Shown: positions 1 through 5,114, numbered from the stretch's first letter. The stretch: DNA of 5,114 nucleotides from Archaeoglobales archaeon (GCA_003662985.1 QMZD01000158.1:1-5114), one strand, 5' to 3'. Made by a program: numbers and translations. The notes: generated by a model from the sequence alone, not told the origin.

Positions 1-237
1 TCTCCAAAAACAACGGGTGAGATAAGGATAATCCTTCAAAAACCGGGTCACATCCAGCCAGAGTTATGGGTTAAGGTGGAATACGGTGAGAAAGTATCGA
101 AAGATGAGCTTCCTACTCTCGAACAGGAAATCTCAAAAGCGATACGAGAGAAGATACTTGTTACACCAAAAATAGAGCTTGTTCCCCCGGGATCTCTTGA
201 AAGATCAGAGTACAAGACGATATTTTTCGAGAGATGA
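1..237 (+). CDS. paaK: Phenylacetate-CoA ligase family protein, C-terminal part (5' end outside window)
   Basis: The frame is open from the first base and ends at TGA 235-237, giving the last 78 residues of a longer protein. The tail contains ELWVKVEYG, then a predicted helix (TLEQEISKAIREKI), then VELVPPGSLERSEYKT-like sequence (here IELVPPGSLERSEYKT). This is the usual ending of PaaK-type adenylate-forming ligases, the small C-terminal domain that rotates over the active site. The Lys in SEYKT lies where PaaK-type ligases usually have the lysine of a SEGKA-like motif, which is known in this superfamily to act in adenylate formation. Such enzymes activate an aryl or aryl-acetic acid with ATP and CoA in the cytoplasm. 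Archaea often carry several paralogues of uncertain substrate, so phenylacetate is not proven. The gene converges on the PHA synthase genes, so a shared operon is excluded. The N-terminal AMP-binding domain cannot be examined. Confidence 0.82.
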   Translation, partial: SPKTTGEIRIILQKPGHIQPELWVKVEYGEKVSKDELPTLEQEISKAIREKILVTPKIELVPPGSLERSEYKTIFFER

Positions 238-245
238 TATTGAAG

Positions 246-279
246 CCAATTATTTTTCTCAACCAATTATTTTTCTCAA
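246..279 (+). repeat. Perfect 17-bp tandem duplication, probable T-rich terminator of the ligase gene
   Basis: The unit CCAATTATTTTTCTCAA occurs twice head to tail (246-262 and 263-279) with no mismatch, 8 bases after the ligase stop codon. Each unit carries a T5 tract followed by CTC, resembling the oligo-T signals that terminate archaeal transcription. The second copy is followed by TTGG, so CCAATT (263-268) and AATTGG (279-284) can also pair as a 6-bp stem with a 10-base loop. The terminator role is inferred from position and T content. Confidence 0.6.
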
Positions 280-303
280 ATTGGAGAGTTACCCTTGGGG
301 TAC

Positions 304-329
304 AAAAATTCATTGGTAAAAATAATAAA
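304..329 (-). terminator. Possible T-tract terminator of the left phaEC pair
   Basis: Read on the - strand, the region just past the phaC stop (350) contains ATTTATTATTTTTACC and then a second T5 tract (A runs at 318-322 and 304-308 on the + strand). Clustered T tracts without a strong hairpin are the usual archaeal termination signal. The wider gap 238-349 holds no gene that I can support. Confidence 0.35.
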
Positions 330-349
330 TATGGTGAATTAAATTACAA

Positions 350-1330
350 TCAATTCGACCTCTCCACGATCCAATTTATTGCCCTCTCCCAAAGGGTTTT
401 ATGGGAATGGGAACTAACAGATAAACCAATATGTCCCTTATCGACTTTGAGTAGAAGTTTATCTTTGCTCGGAACTTTCTCGAAGAATGGTAAAGTTGCC
501 TCGGGTGGTGTAATGTGGTCTTTCTCTGCGATGAGGGCTAAAATAGGCATTTTAATATTCTTGAGATTTATTTTCTTCCCATCAATGTCATAGGTTCCCT
601 TCATTATTTCATTCCTCTGGTACCATCTAGTGATGTATTCTTCATAGACTTTTCCGGGAATAGCGGGGGAATCGAAAATCCACTGATCCATGTAAAAAAA
701 GTTCCTAGCAAATCCTTCATTATCGAGATTGTCGAGCAGGGACTGATATTTTCCCACGGCAAGCCTTATGGGATCGACGAGTAGGAAAGAGGTATTGAGA
801 AGTTCCCCACTTGCATTTCCCATCGCCTCAACCACCTTCGTTGGATCTATGCTTTTTGCCCACAGGGCAAGGGTGTTTGAGGTTTCAAAATTTATCGGAG
901 GAGCCTGAATAACGAGGTTTTTTACCTTCTTAGGGTAAAGCGACGCATAGATGACAGCCAGAGTTGCTCCGAGACAGTATCCGTGTAAAGTTAATTTGTC
1001 CACTTTCTTCTGCTGGCATATGTGGTCAACACAGAAGTCTATGTAATCTATGTAATCCCTGATCTCGGTAAATTTGTCAGCCCTTTTAGGATAACCCCAG
1101 TCAATCATCCAAATGTCTAGACCTTTCTTCAGCATTTTTTTTACCACACTAACTCTATCATGAAGATCGAGGACGTAGGGTCTGTTGATGTAAGCATAGA
1201 CGATTAAAACCGGAATTCTGTGCTTGGGTTTTGATTTAAAATGAAGGAGTTTGAAAAGCCAGTCTTCGTGGACGACTTCGTAATCTGAAGCCCAAGGAGT
1301 GAAATCTACCTTTTTAAGTGTTTCGAACAT
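350..1330 (-). CDS. phaC: Class III PHA synthase catalytic subunit PhaC (short form, 326 aa)
   Basis: Cytoplasmic alpha/beta-hydrolase-fold enzyme that polymerises (R)-3-hydroxyacyl-CoA into polyhydroxyalkanoate on the granule surface, as a complex with PhaE. The lipase-like box GYCLGA (117-122) supplies nucleophile Cys119. Asp271 in AEKDHITPP and His300 in KGHIGLSVS complete the triad. The Cys-Asp and Asp-His spacings (152 and 29) match the class III family. Other family motifs are present: VYAYINRPYVLDL (44-56), MIDWGYPKRAD (75-85), MGNASGELLN (170-179), and QWIFDSP (216-222). The protein is shorter than the usual ~355 aa because the N-terminal helix before DYEVVHED is missing. The start looks fixed: the frame upstream runs nine codons to a stop without ATG, GTG or TTG, and GAGGTGG lies 6 bases before this ATG. 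The residue after the box is Ala rather than the common second Gly. It follows its phaE partner by 2 bases, so the two are surely co-transcribed. Substrate chain length cannot be read from the sequence. Confidence 0.93.
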   Translation of the reverse strand: MFETLKKVDFTPWASDYEVVHEDWLFKLLHFKSKPKHRIPVLIVYAYINRPYVLDLHDRVSVVKKMLKKGLDIWMIDWGYPKRADKFTEIRDYIDYIDFCVDHICQQKKVDKLTLHGYCLGATLAVIYASLYPKKVKNLVIQAPPINFETSNTLALWAKSIDPTKVVEAMGNASGELLNTSFLLVDPIRLAVGKYQSLLDNLDNEGFARNFFYMDQWIFDSPAIPGKVYEEYITRWYQRNEIMKGTYDIDGKKINLKNIKMPILALIAEKDHITPPEATLPFFEKVPSKDKLLLKVDKGHIGLSVSSHSHKTLWERAINWIVERSN

Positions 1331-1332
1331 TT

Positions 1333-2271
1333 TTAACCACCTCTCGAAAGCCTCTCAAGCTCCTCTATTCTTTTCTCCAATTCCCTCACTTTCCTTTTTA
1401 GGTCGTGGATTCTTTTGTACGCTTCGTCAAGCTCGGATTGAGTTGCAAGAGGATTTAGAGGATTGGACTCTAGGATTATCTCAAGGTGCTTTCGGGCGTA
1501 TTTTACATACATCATCATGTTTTCGAGCATACCGCTCTGAATCTTTAAATACTCCTCACTTGCAAGAACCTCATCGAATTCCTCTGAGACGATTTTCGAA
1601 AAGATTGTGATAAACTCGTTAAAACTCTCGATTTCGTTTGAGTTGGCATGCTCGATGAAGTTCAAAGCGGAAATCATGTAACTCTCTTCCACAAGTTGCT
1701 TAAATCGACTAAACTCAACCTTGAACTTATTAAAATATTCTAGACATTTTAACAAAGCTTCAGAACCTTTTTTCGGGATTACAAAGGGTGATTCGGTAAG
1801 TGTGTTCCATTCTGTAAAGGTATCGAAGTATCTCTGGAAGGTGTTCTGCCATGAAAGAATAAAAGTGTCAACAGCATTTCTGCTGATCTCAGGAAGGAAC
1901 AGATTGAGATAGGAATTAAAAAGAAGTTCTAGGTGTTTGAAATAGGAGTTTATGAACTCATTATACGCTTTCATGAGTTCTCTGCGTCCTTCAATCTCAA
2001 ATACATTTGGAGTTCGAATGAAACCAAAAACAAACCGGTATCCAGAGATTAGAAGTTCAATAGGTCTGAAGAATATCTCGAATATCTCCCTAAAAATTTT
2101 ATCGAAATTTTCGTCGTACTCGAGTCTCCCTCTTTTGTAGTTTTCCCATAGGTTCTCTACATACCTTCTTATGTTCAGATTTCTGAGGAAAAGTTCAAAA
2201 GATTCTTTAGGAAGCCTTCTAAACACTTCGAGTAACTCCTCACCCAACCTTTCTCGCTCTAAAACCTCCAT
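1333..2271 (-). CDS. phaE: Class III PHA synthase partner subunit, PhaE-like (312 aa)
   Basis: Non-catalytic partner of PhaC. PhaE proteins bind and activate PhaC and are almost entirely alpha-helical. No catalytic motif is visible; the sequence is Phe-, Tyr-, Leu- and Glu-rich and appears helical throughout. The recognisable part is the C-terminus: NPLATQSELDEAYKRIHDL (273-291) followed by a Lys/Arg/Glu coiled coil (292-309). This matches the typical PhaE ending, where a Pro-x-x-T/S-x-S-E-x-D segment leads into a helix of the form RxHxLRRxVRxLE. At 312 aa it is near the length of bacterial class III PhaE and much longer than class IV PhaR. The start has an excellent RBS (GGAGGAG, 5 bases upstream). 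It is first in a two-gene unit with phaC 2 bases downstream, and is preceded by a 137-bp AT-rich promoter-like gap. The N-terminal two thirds are assigned by length and position rather than by recognised motifs. Confidence 0.85.
   Translation of the reverse strand: MEVLERERLGEELLEVFRRLPKESFELFLRNLNIRRYVENLWENYKRGRLEYDENFDKIFREIFEIFFRPIELLISGYRFVFGFIRTPNVFEIEGRRELMKAYNEFINSYFKHLELLFNSYLNLFLPEISRNAVDTFILSWQNTFQRYFDTFTEWNTLTESPFVIPKKGSEALLKCLEYFNKFKVEFSRFKQLVEESYMISALNFIEHANSNEIESFNEFITIFSKIVSEEFDEVLASEEYLKIQSGMLENMMMYVKYARKHLEIILESNPLNPLATQSELDEAYKRIHDLKRKVRELEKRIEELERLSRGG
1337..1343 (-). promoter_or_regulatory. Shine-Dalgarno site of the left phaC
   Basis: GAGGTGG on the - strand lies 6 bases before the ATG at 1330 and overlaps the last codons of the upstream phaE. 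This fixes the phaC start and points to coupled translation of the pair. Confidence 0.7.
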
Positions 2272-2276
2272 ATTAT

Positions 2277-2283
2277 CTCCTCC
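2277..2283 (-). promoter_or_regulatory. Strong Shine-Dalgarno site of the long phaE
   Basis: GGAGGAG on the - strand is separated from the ATG at 2271 by ATAAT. It supports this start and shows that the gene is translated from a leadered message, unlike the first gene of the right-hand pair. Confidence 0.75.
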
Positions 2284-2303
2284 ATTAAATATATCTGTTT
2301 TTT

Positions 2304-2340
2304 CTTATTTAAGTTTTTTTGTTGTTAATATATTAATATA
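2304..2340 (-). promoter_or_regulatory. Promoter region of the left phaEC pair
   Basis: Two TATA-like elements precede the phaE start on the - strand. One is CTTAAATAAG (2304-2313), preceded by A-rich sequence that could serve as BRE; it would start transcription near 2281, leaving a very short leader. The other is the AT palindrome TTAATATATTAA (2325-2336), which would start near 2305 and give a leader of roughly 34 bases that includes the whole RBS. The second fits the leadered start better. Both are pattern-based calls without mapped transcript ends. Confidence 0.45.
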
Positions 2341-2360
2341 GTATAATGAAACTAAACTCA

Positions 2361-2380
2361 TAGAAAAATATTTTTACTAA
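2361..2380 (-). terminator. Possible T-tract terminator after the right phaC
   Basis: About 30-45 bases past the phaC stop (2409) the - strand reads AAAAATATTTTTC, so a T5 tract sits within a perfect 12-bp AT palindrome (2364-2375). This could end the right-hand transcript before the promoter of the next pair. Read-through cannot be excluded. Confidence 0.3.
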
Positions 2381-2408
2381 TATTAATCAAATAGATAATG
2401 AAAAATCA

Positions 2409-3524
2409 TTAAAATACGTTTCCTGACAATTTTCCACTCCTCTTCCCAAGCCACTCTGCAACTTCTTCCCAAAGCTTCATAGCCCTTCTGGAGACGACTA
2501 AACCCACATGTCCTGCATCAGCCTCGAATATCTTCTTGTCTTTACTTCCAACAAATTCGAGGAATTTTATTGTTTGCTCAGCCGGGGCAAGATGATCTCT
2601 TTTCCCCACCACTGCAGCGACGGGCATCTTTATATTTTTGGGGTCCACCTTTTTACCATTTATGAATAATTTCCCCTCACATAACGCGTTGTTCTGGTAC
2701 ATCTCCTCAACATATCTGACATAGGCTCCTGCAGCAACGTTAACACCATCGTGGATCCAGCGCTCCATCCTGAAGAAATCATCGATTAGCTTCTCGTTTT
2801 CTGCATTAAGAAAGAGATTGATGTACTTTGTGAAATAATTGTCTAAGGGTCTTAGCATTTTGAACCTTTCTGCAAGAAATCTTGCAGGAACATAGCCAAA
2901 GGGGGCCACAACATTTTCTGGATTGAAAAACCTCCTATCGGAAAGCTTCACCATTCCTCCTACGGTTTTGTCAAAGTACAAAGTCGAAGCGAGGAATATC
3001 AGATTTTTAACGTTTTCAGGGTACAATGCTGAGTACATCGCAGTTAATCCGCCTCCCATGCAATATCCGAGAATTGAGACCTTATTCACCCCAGCATGGT
3101 TTCTTACCTCATCAATAAAATCGTAAAGGAAAATATCAACATACTCGTTGAGAGAAAATTGATCGGCTATGGTTGCATCACCCCATTTGATAAGGTAAAC
3201 GTCAAAGCCTGCATTCAAGAATTTTCTGATAACGCTCCTCTCAGGAGTCAGATCAAGGATGTAAGGTTTGTTTATTAAAGCATAGACAATTACGAGAGGT
3301 GTGCGATACAGCTTCTCTTTAACAGGATTGTACCTATAAAGCTTTACACCATCATCCGAGTATATTTCTGTCTTTGGGGTTATGCCGACATCTATGGCCG
3401 GGATGAGGTATGGCCTATCCTCGTCAAATGGAAGAACATCTTTATTCAAAAACCACTCCCAGAGTTTTAAACCCCTTCTGACATTCCGTATGTATTCTAT
3501 AGCGGGATACCAGAGTAAACTCAT
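2409..3524 (-). CDS. phaC: PHA synthase catalytic subunit PhaC (long, divergent form, 371 aa)
   Basis: Second PhaC paralogue, predicted to polymerise (R)-3-hydroxyacyl-CoA with a PhaE-type partner. The box GYCMGG (153-158) gives Cys155; Asp310 lies in GKRDHLAP and His339 in AGHVGLVVS. The spacings (155 and 29) agree with class III PhaC, and Cys155 is only a few residues from its position in classical class III enzymes. The N-terminal segment is therefore complete, including DVGITPKTEIYSDDGVKLY (45-63) and VYALINKPYILDL (80-92). Several core motifs differ from the family and from the other PhaC here: LIKWGDATIAD (111-121) instead of LIDWGYPxxAD, WIHDG (256-260) instead of WIFDS, and no MGNxxGELLN segment, with GYVPARFLAERF (210-221) in its place. 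The C-terminus has a short extra tail (KRSGKLSGNVF). The ATG overlaps the upstream phaE stop (ATGA) and has a strong RBS, so the start is secure. An intact triad argues for an active enzyme, but altered specificity or a hydrolase-like role remains possible. Confidence 0.9.
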   Translation of the reverse strand: MSLLWYPAIEYIRNVRRGLKLWEWFLNKDVLPFDEDRPYLIPAIDVGITPKTEIYSDDGVKLYRYNPVKEKLYRTPLVIVYALINKPYILDLTPERSVIRKFLNAGFDVYLIKWGDATIADQFSLNEYVDIFLYDFIDEVRNHAGVNKVSILGYCMGGGLTAMYSALYPENVKNLIFLASTLYFDKTVGGMVKLSDRRFFNPENVVAPFGYVPARFLAERFKMLRPLDNYFTKYINLFLNAENEKLIDDFFRMERWIHDGVNVAAGAYVRYVEEMYQNNALCEGKLFINGKKVDPKNIKMPVAAVVGKRDHLAPAEQTIKFLEFVGSKDKKIFEADAGHVGLVVSRRAMKLWEEVAEWLGKRSGKLSGNVF

Positions 3525-4147
3525 TTTTCCTCACCCCTCCTTTCGATCCTCTCAACGGATTTCCTCAGTTCCTGAATTTCCCTTCTGATTTTTCTCGACT
3601 CTTTTTTGATATCTCCTTTGAGATCTACGTAAGCTTCTGAAAGGGCGACCACATCCCTTCTGGTTACCAATCCGAGAGAGTGGAAGATTGCATTATTCAC
3701 GCTCTGGAGGTTATTGAGAAGGGTGAGATAGGCCTTATTTATTTCATCGAGATAGGCTATGATTAGCATGTTATCCATCCTTCTTGCGTAAATGTCTTCC
3801 AGCTCGCTTAAGTTGAATAGATAAGTTTTCACAACTTCATCCGGATCTCCCTTTTGAACCGCGTCAAAGATCTCTTTCCAGAATTTAAGTGAGAACTCCA
3901 ATAACTCAGCGTAAAAGCTGGTTATCTTACTAAAAGACTCCTCTATTTCCTCTTCTTTCAATTCTTTAAAGAAGTAGGAAACATCAAAGAACTTCCAAAA
4001 AGTCTCATTAATTGCGGTGAAAGTCTTAAAGCTCTCCTCAATAAATCTAGGACTCACAAAAAATTGTGCCACATTTGCCATCAAATTGGTCTTGTTCATA
4101 GAATAATTATTGTTTTCATGATATAAAACCTTTCTCAAATTCCCCAT
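3521..4147 (-). CDS. phaE: Short PhaE/PhaR-like PHA synthase partner subunit (208 aa)
   Basis: Predicted helical partner of the downstream PhaC. It has no catalytic motif. It is rich in Phe, Leu, Glu and Lys, and its C-terminal part, HSLGLVTRRDVVALSEAYVD (156-175), leads into a Lys/Arg/Glu coiled coil (176-207). That is the layout of PhaE C-termini: a hydrophobic linker, T-R-x-[DE]-[VL], then a basic helix. At 208 aa it is closer in size to class IV PhaR than to class III PhaE, and is a third shorter than the PhaE of the neighbouring pair. It overlaps the phaC start by 4 bases, so the two are an operon. The boundary given is the longest frame, but the start is doubtful. No RBS precedes the ATG at 4147, while ATGs at 4099 (Met17) and 4081 (Met23) also fit. 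A TATA-like TTTTATAT at 4121-4128 would place transcription start close to 4099, giving a leaderless 192-aa product. Family assignment rests on the C-terminus and on context. Confidence 0.75.
   Translation of the reverse strand: MGNLRKVLYHENNNYSMNKTNLMANVAQFFVSPRFIEESFKTFTAINETFWKFFDVSYFFKELKEEEIEESFSKITSFYAELLEFSLKFWKEIFDAVQKGDPDEVVKTYLFNLSELEDIYARRMDNMLIIAYLDEINKAYLTLLNNLQSVNNAIFHSLGLVTRRDVVALSEAYVDLKGDIKKESRKIRREIQELRKSVERIERRGEEK
3529..3540 (-). promoter_or_regulatory. Extended Shine-Dalgarno site of the right phaC
   Basis: GGAGGGGTGAGG on the - strand ends 4 bases before the ATG at 3524, with its GGTGA core 6 bases away. It lies inside the end of the upstream phaE. Together with the 4-base ATGA overlap, it indicates efficient coupled translation of the pair. 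Confidence 0.75.
4121..4128. promoter_or_regulatory. TATA-like box that could serve both divergent genes
   Basis: The + strand reads ATATAAAA, and the - strand TTTTATAT. In the - direction it lies 22-29 bases upstream of the ATG at 4099, the distance expected for a leaderless phaE message. In the + direction it would start transcription near 4150, leaving a 20-30 base leader before the methyltransferase. It lies inside the first codons of the longest phaE frame, which argues against the 4147 start. Confidence 0.45.
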
Positions 4148-4149
4148 AA

Positions 4150-4161
4150 TCTTTAAGTTTT
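4150..4161 (+). promoter_or_regulatory. Second TATA-like box, upstream of the methyltransferase
   Basis: TCTTTAAGTTTT is centred about 27 bases before the ATG at 4181, the archaeal TATA-to-start distance for a leaderless message. Its core, CTTTAAG, is nearly palindromic, so it could also act in the - direction, giving a start near 4127. Confidence 0.4.
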
Positions 4162-4171
4162 TTGAAAGTAA

Positions 4172-4825
4172 ATGATTATGATGGAGTGGGATGCCATTGC
4201 GGAAAAATATTCGTTGTGGGCAGAAGCTTTCAGGTTAAATTACAGAATGCTCGCTCTAAATCTGAGAAGTCTTCTAAAAAAACCTGCAAAAATACTGGAT
4301 GTTGGCTGCGGGAGCGGTCTGTTGAGGGAAGAGATTAAAAACATTTTTCCAGAAACAGAGGTTTTTGGAATAGACATCTCAAAAAAGATGTGTTGCATAT
4401 CCAAAGGTATAGTTGCAGATGCATGTAACCTCCCCTTCAGAGAGTCCTCATTCGATATTGTCATTTTTTCATATGTTCTCCACGAGTTCAGTAGATCCAG
4501 AATAATAAAATCTCTGAAAGAAGGTAAAAGGGTTCTAAAAAAAGATGGTATGTTGGCCATTAGGGATATTAACAAGAAAATGCCGTATTTTCTCTCTGAT
4601 TTTCTCTACGCAAGGCTGGCCGACTTTTTTGGAAAAGAGTATAGCTTTCACGTGCAGTCCAAAATCCAAAGCTTTTGCAAGCCTGAAGAACTGGAACGAA
4701 TGTTGAATAGGTTGGGGTTTAAAACAGCCAGAAGCTGTGAGTATCTTTTTGATTTTGACATCTTCGCATGCAAACCGAGTATGGAAAGGGAGAGGGAAAT
4801 CTCACAGATCTCAATAAGAACTTAA
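4172..4825 (+). CDS. Class I SAM-dependent methyltransferase (UbiE/Methyltransf_11-like)
   Basis: Soluble Rossmann-fold methyltransferase of 217 aa. Motif I is ILDVGCGSG (41-49), the glycine-rich SAM-binding loop. Motif II ends in GIDIS (66-70), whose Asp68 should bind the ribose hydroxyls. VADACNLPF (81-89) carries the Asp that usually contacts adenine. FDIVIFSYVLHEF (94-106) is motif IV with the post-strand segment, and LKKDGMLAIRD (122-132) corresponds to motif VI. The C-terminal third (133-200) contains an aromatic-rich insertion, MPYFLSDFLYARLADFF, which probably forms the substrate lid, followed by a final strand pair. This is the general UbiE/Methyltransf_11 layout; the substrate cannot be inferred. 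Three in-frame ATGs (4172, 4178, 4181) compete, none with a clear RBS. The one at 4181, giving MEWDAIAEKY, would suit a leaderless message. The gene diverges from the phaE-phaC operon with only about 24 bases between the longest frames, so the promoters must overlap. Confidence 0.85.
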   Translation: MIMMEWDAIAEKYSLWAEAFRLNYRMLALNLRSLLKKPAKILDVGCGSGLLREEIKNIFPETEVFGIDISKKMCCISKGIVADACNLPFRESSFDIVIFSYVLHEFSRSRIIKSLKEGKRVLKKDGMLAIRDINKKMPYFLSDFLYARLADFFGKEYSFHVQSKIQSFCKPEELERMLNRLGFKTARSCEYLFDFDIFACKPSMEREREISQISIRT

Positions 4826-4840
4826 TTTTTTTGATTTGTA
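4823..4840 (+). terminator. Oligo-T terminator of the methyltransferase gene
   Basis: The stop codon TAA is followed immediately by a run of seven T (4826-4832) and then GATTTG. No stable hairpin precedes it, as is normal for archaeal intrinsic termination. Confidence 0.55.
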
Positions 4841-5068
4841 GTTTAGAGTCTGGATTATTTACCAAATTTGACTTGCGGTGGTTCTCCTGATCTCTCAGCT
4901 ATTTGAAAGAGAGTTGGAAACCCAAAAAATGGTTGCGAATAAATCTTAACTCAAATTTTTTCGTAAAAAGGATTATTTGATAACTATTTAAAGTTACTTT
5001 TTAAAAAATCACAAAAAATCTAATTTTTATAACTTTTTGAGAGCAAAAGATTTATCTTGAATTAAATC
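4841..5068. other. AT-rich non-coding gap
   Basis: No convincing gene is visible in either strand here. The right half is strongly AT-rich, with repeated A and T tracts (for example AAAAAATC twice around 5005) and a 12-base inverted repeat AAGATTTATCTT at 5047-5058. The left half has more even composition (around 4871-4900) and could be a short transcribed RNA or the decayed end of a gene. Nothing supports either reading beyond composition. Confidence 0.4.
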
Positions 5069-5108
5069 AATATATTATAATTAAGAATCTCTCTCAGGAA
5101 AACGTGAG
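5069..5108 (+). promoter_or_regulatory. Promoter and RBS of a gene that starts at the right edge
   Basis: AATATATTATAA (5069-5080) is a good TATA-like element, with a second candidate, GATTTATC, about 20 bases to its left. CGTGAG (5103-5108) directly before the ATG at 5110 resembles the GTGA core of archaeal ribosome binding sites, though its spacing is tight. Confidence 0.4.
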
Positions 5109-5109
5109 C

Positions 5110-5114
5110 ATGAA
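5110..5114 (+). CDS. Possible first codon of the next gene (cut by window end)
   Basis: ATG at 5110-5112 follows a promoter-like region and an RBS-like GTGAG. Only five bases are visible, so neither the frame nor the product can be judged. It is listed because the upstream signals suggest that a rightward gene begins here. Confidence 0.25.

Noticed and set aside
246..279. CRISPR array
   Set aside because: There are only two 17-bp units with no spacer between them, which is a simple tandem duplication.
290..302. Hairpin TACCC-TTG-GGGTA as an intrinsic terminator
   Set aside because: The stem has only five pairs and is not followed by a T tract in either direction.
234..593. 119-aa + strand open frame overlapping the 17-bp repeat and the end of phaC
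   Set aside because: Most of it runs antisense to the conserved PhaC C-terminus (including the Asp and His motifs), it has no RBS and its translation resembles no protein family that I know.
1299..1610. + strand open frame antisense to the phaC/phaE junction
   Set aside because: It is a shadow of the phaE coiled-coil region, with low-complexity residues and no start signal.
4240..4575. - strand open frame of 111 aa inside the methyltransferase gene
   Set aside because: It lies opposite the strongly conserved SAM-binding motifs. The + strand reading is clearly the real one.
4871..4915. tRNA-like segment (GGTTCTCCTGATC) in the right-hand gap
   Set aside because: No acceptor stem, anticodon arm or D arm could be paired around it.
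4852..4978. Direct repeat GGATTATTT at 4852-4860 and 4970-4978
   Set aside because: A 9-base match in AT-rich DNA is expected by chance, and no element boundaries or target duplications flank it.
1..5114. Insertion sequence, integrase or phage genes
   Set aside because: No transposase, recombinase or terminal inverted repeats are visible; all genes are metabolic.

Overview
The window looks like part of an archaeal chromosome. It is AT-rich, with TATA-like boxes 20-35 bases upstream of starts, strong GGTG/GGAGG ribosome binding sites inside operons, apparently leaderless starts on first genes, and T-tract terminators without clear hairpins. The proteins are rich in Lys, Glu, Arg and Ile, as is common in thermophiles. 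An Archaeoglobi-like or methanogen-related euryarchaeon is a reasonable guess, but no marker gene here fixes the taxonomy.

Layout: (1) bases 1-237, + strand, hold the C-terminal end of a phenylacetate-CoA ligase family protein. (2) Bases 238-349 are a convergent gap with a perfect 17-bp tandem repeat that duplicates a T-rich terminator-like element. (3) Bases 350-4147, - strand, hold two consecutive phaE-phaC gene pairs, read from right to left. The first is a short PhaE-like subunit (208 aa) overlapping a 371-aa PhaC by 4 bases. A 137-bp AT-rich gap with its own promoter-like signals follows. The second is a long PhaE-like subunit (312 aa) followed after 2 bases by a 326-aa PhaC. (4) Bases 4172-4825, + strand, encode a divergently transcribed class I SAM-dependent methyltransferase. 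(5) Bases 4826-5114 are an AT-rich gap with a terminator at its left end and promoter and RBS signals at its right end, which probably lead into a gene starting at 5110.

The four central genes make a complete class III-type polyhydroxyalkanoate (PHA) synthase system in duplicate. PhaC polymerises (R)-3-hydroxyacyl-CoA into polyester and PhaE is its helical, coiled-coil partner. Both PhaC proteins keep the Cys-Asp-His catalytic triad with the family spacing, but they have diverged in complementary ways. The right-hand PhaC has a full-length N-terminus and altered core motifs. The left-hand PhaC has canonical core motifs but lacks about 30 N-terminal residues. The PhaE sizes also differ by half. 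This suggests two functionally distinct, or jointly acting, synthases rather than a simple recent duplication. No monomer-supply genes (phaA, phaB, phaJ) lie in the window, and the ligase and methyltransferase have no demonstrable link to PHA.
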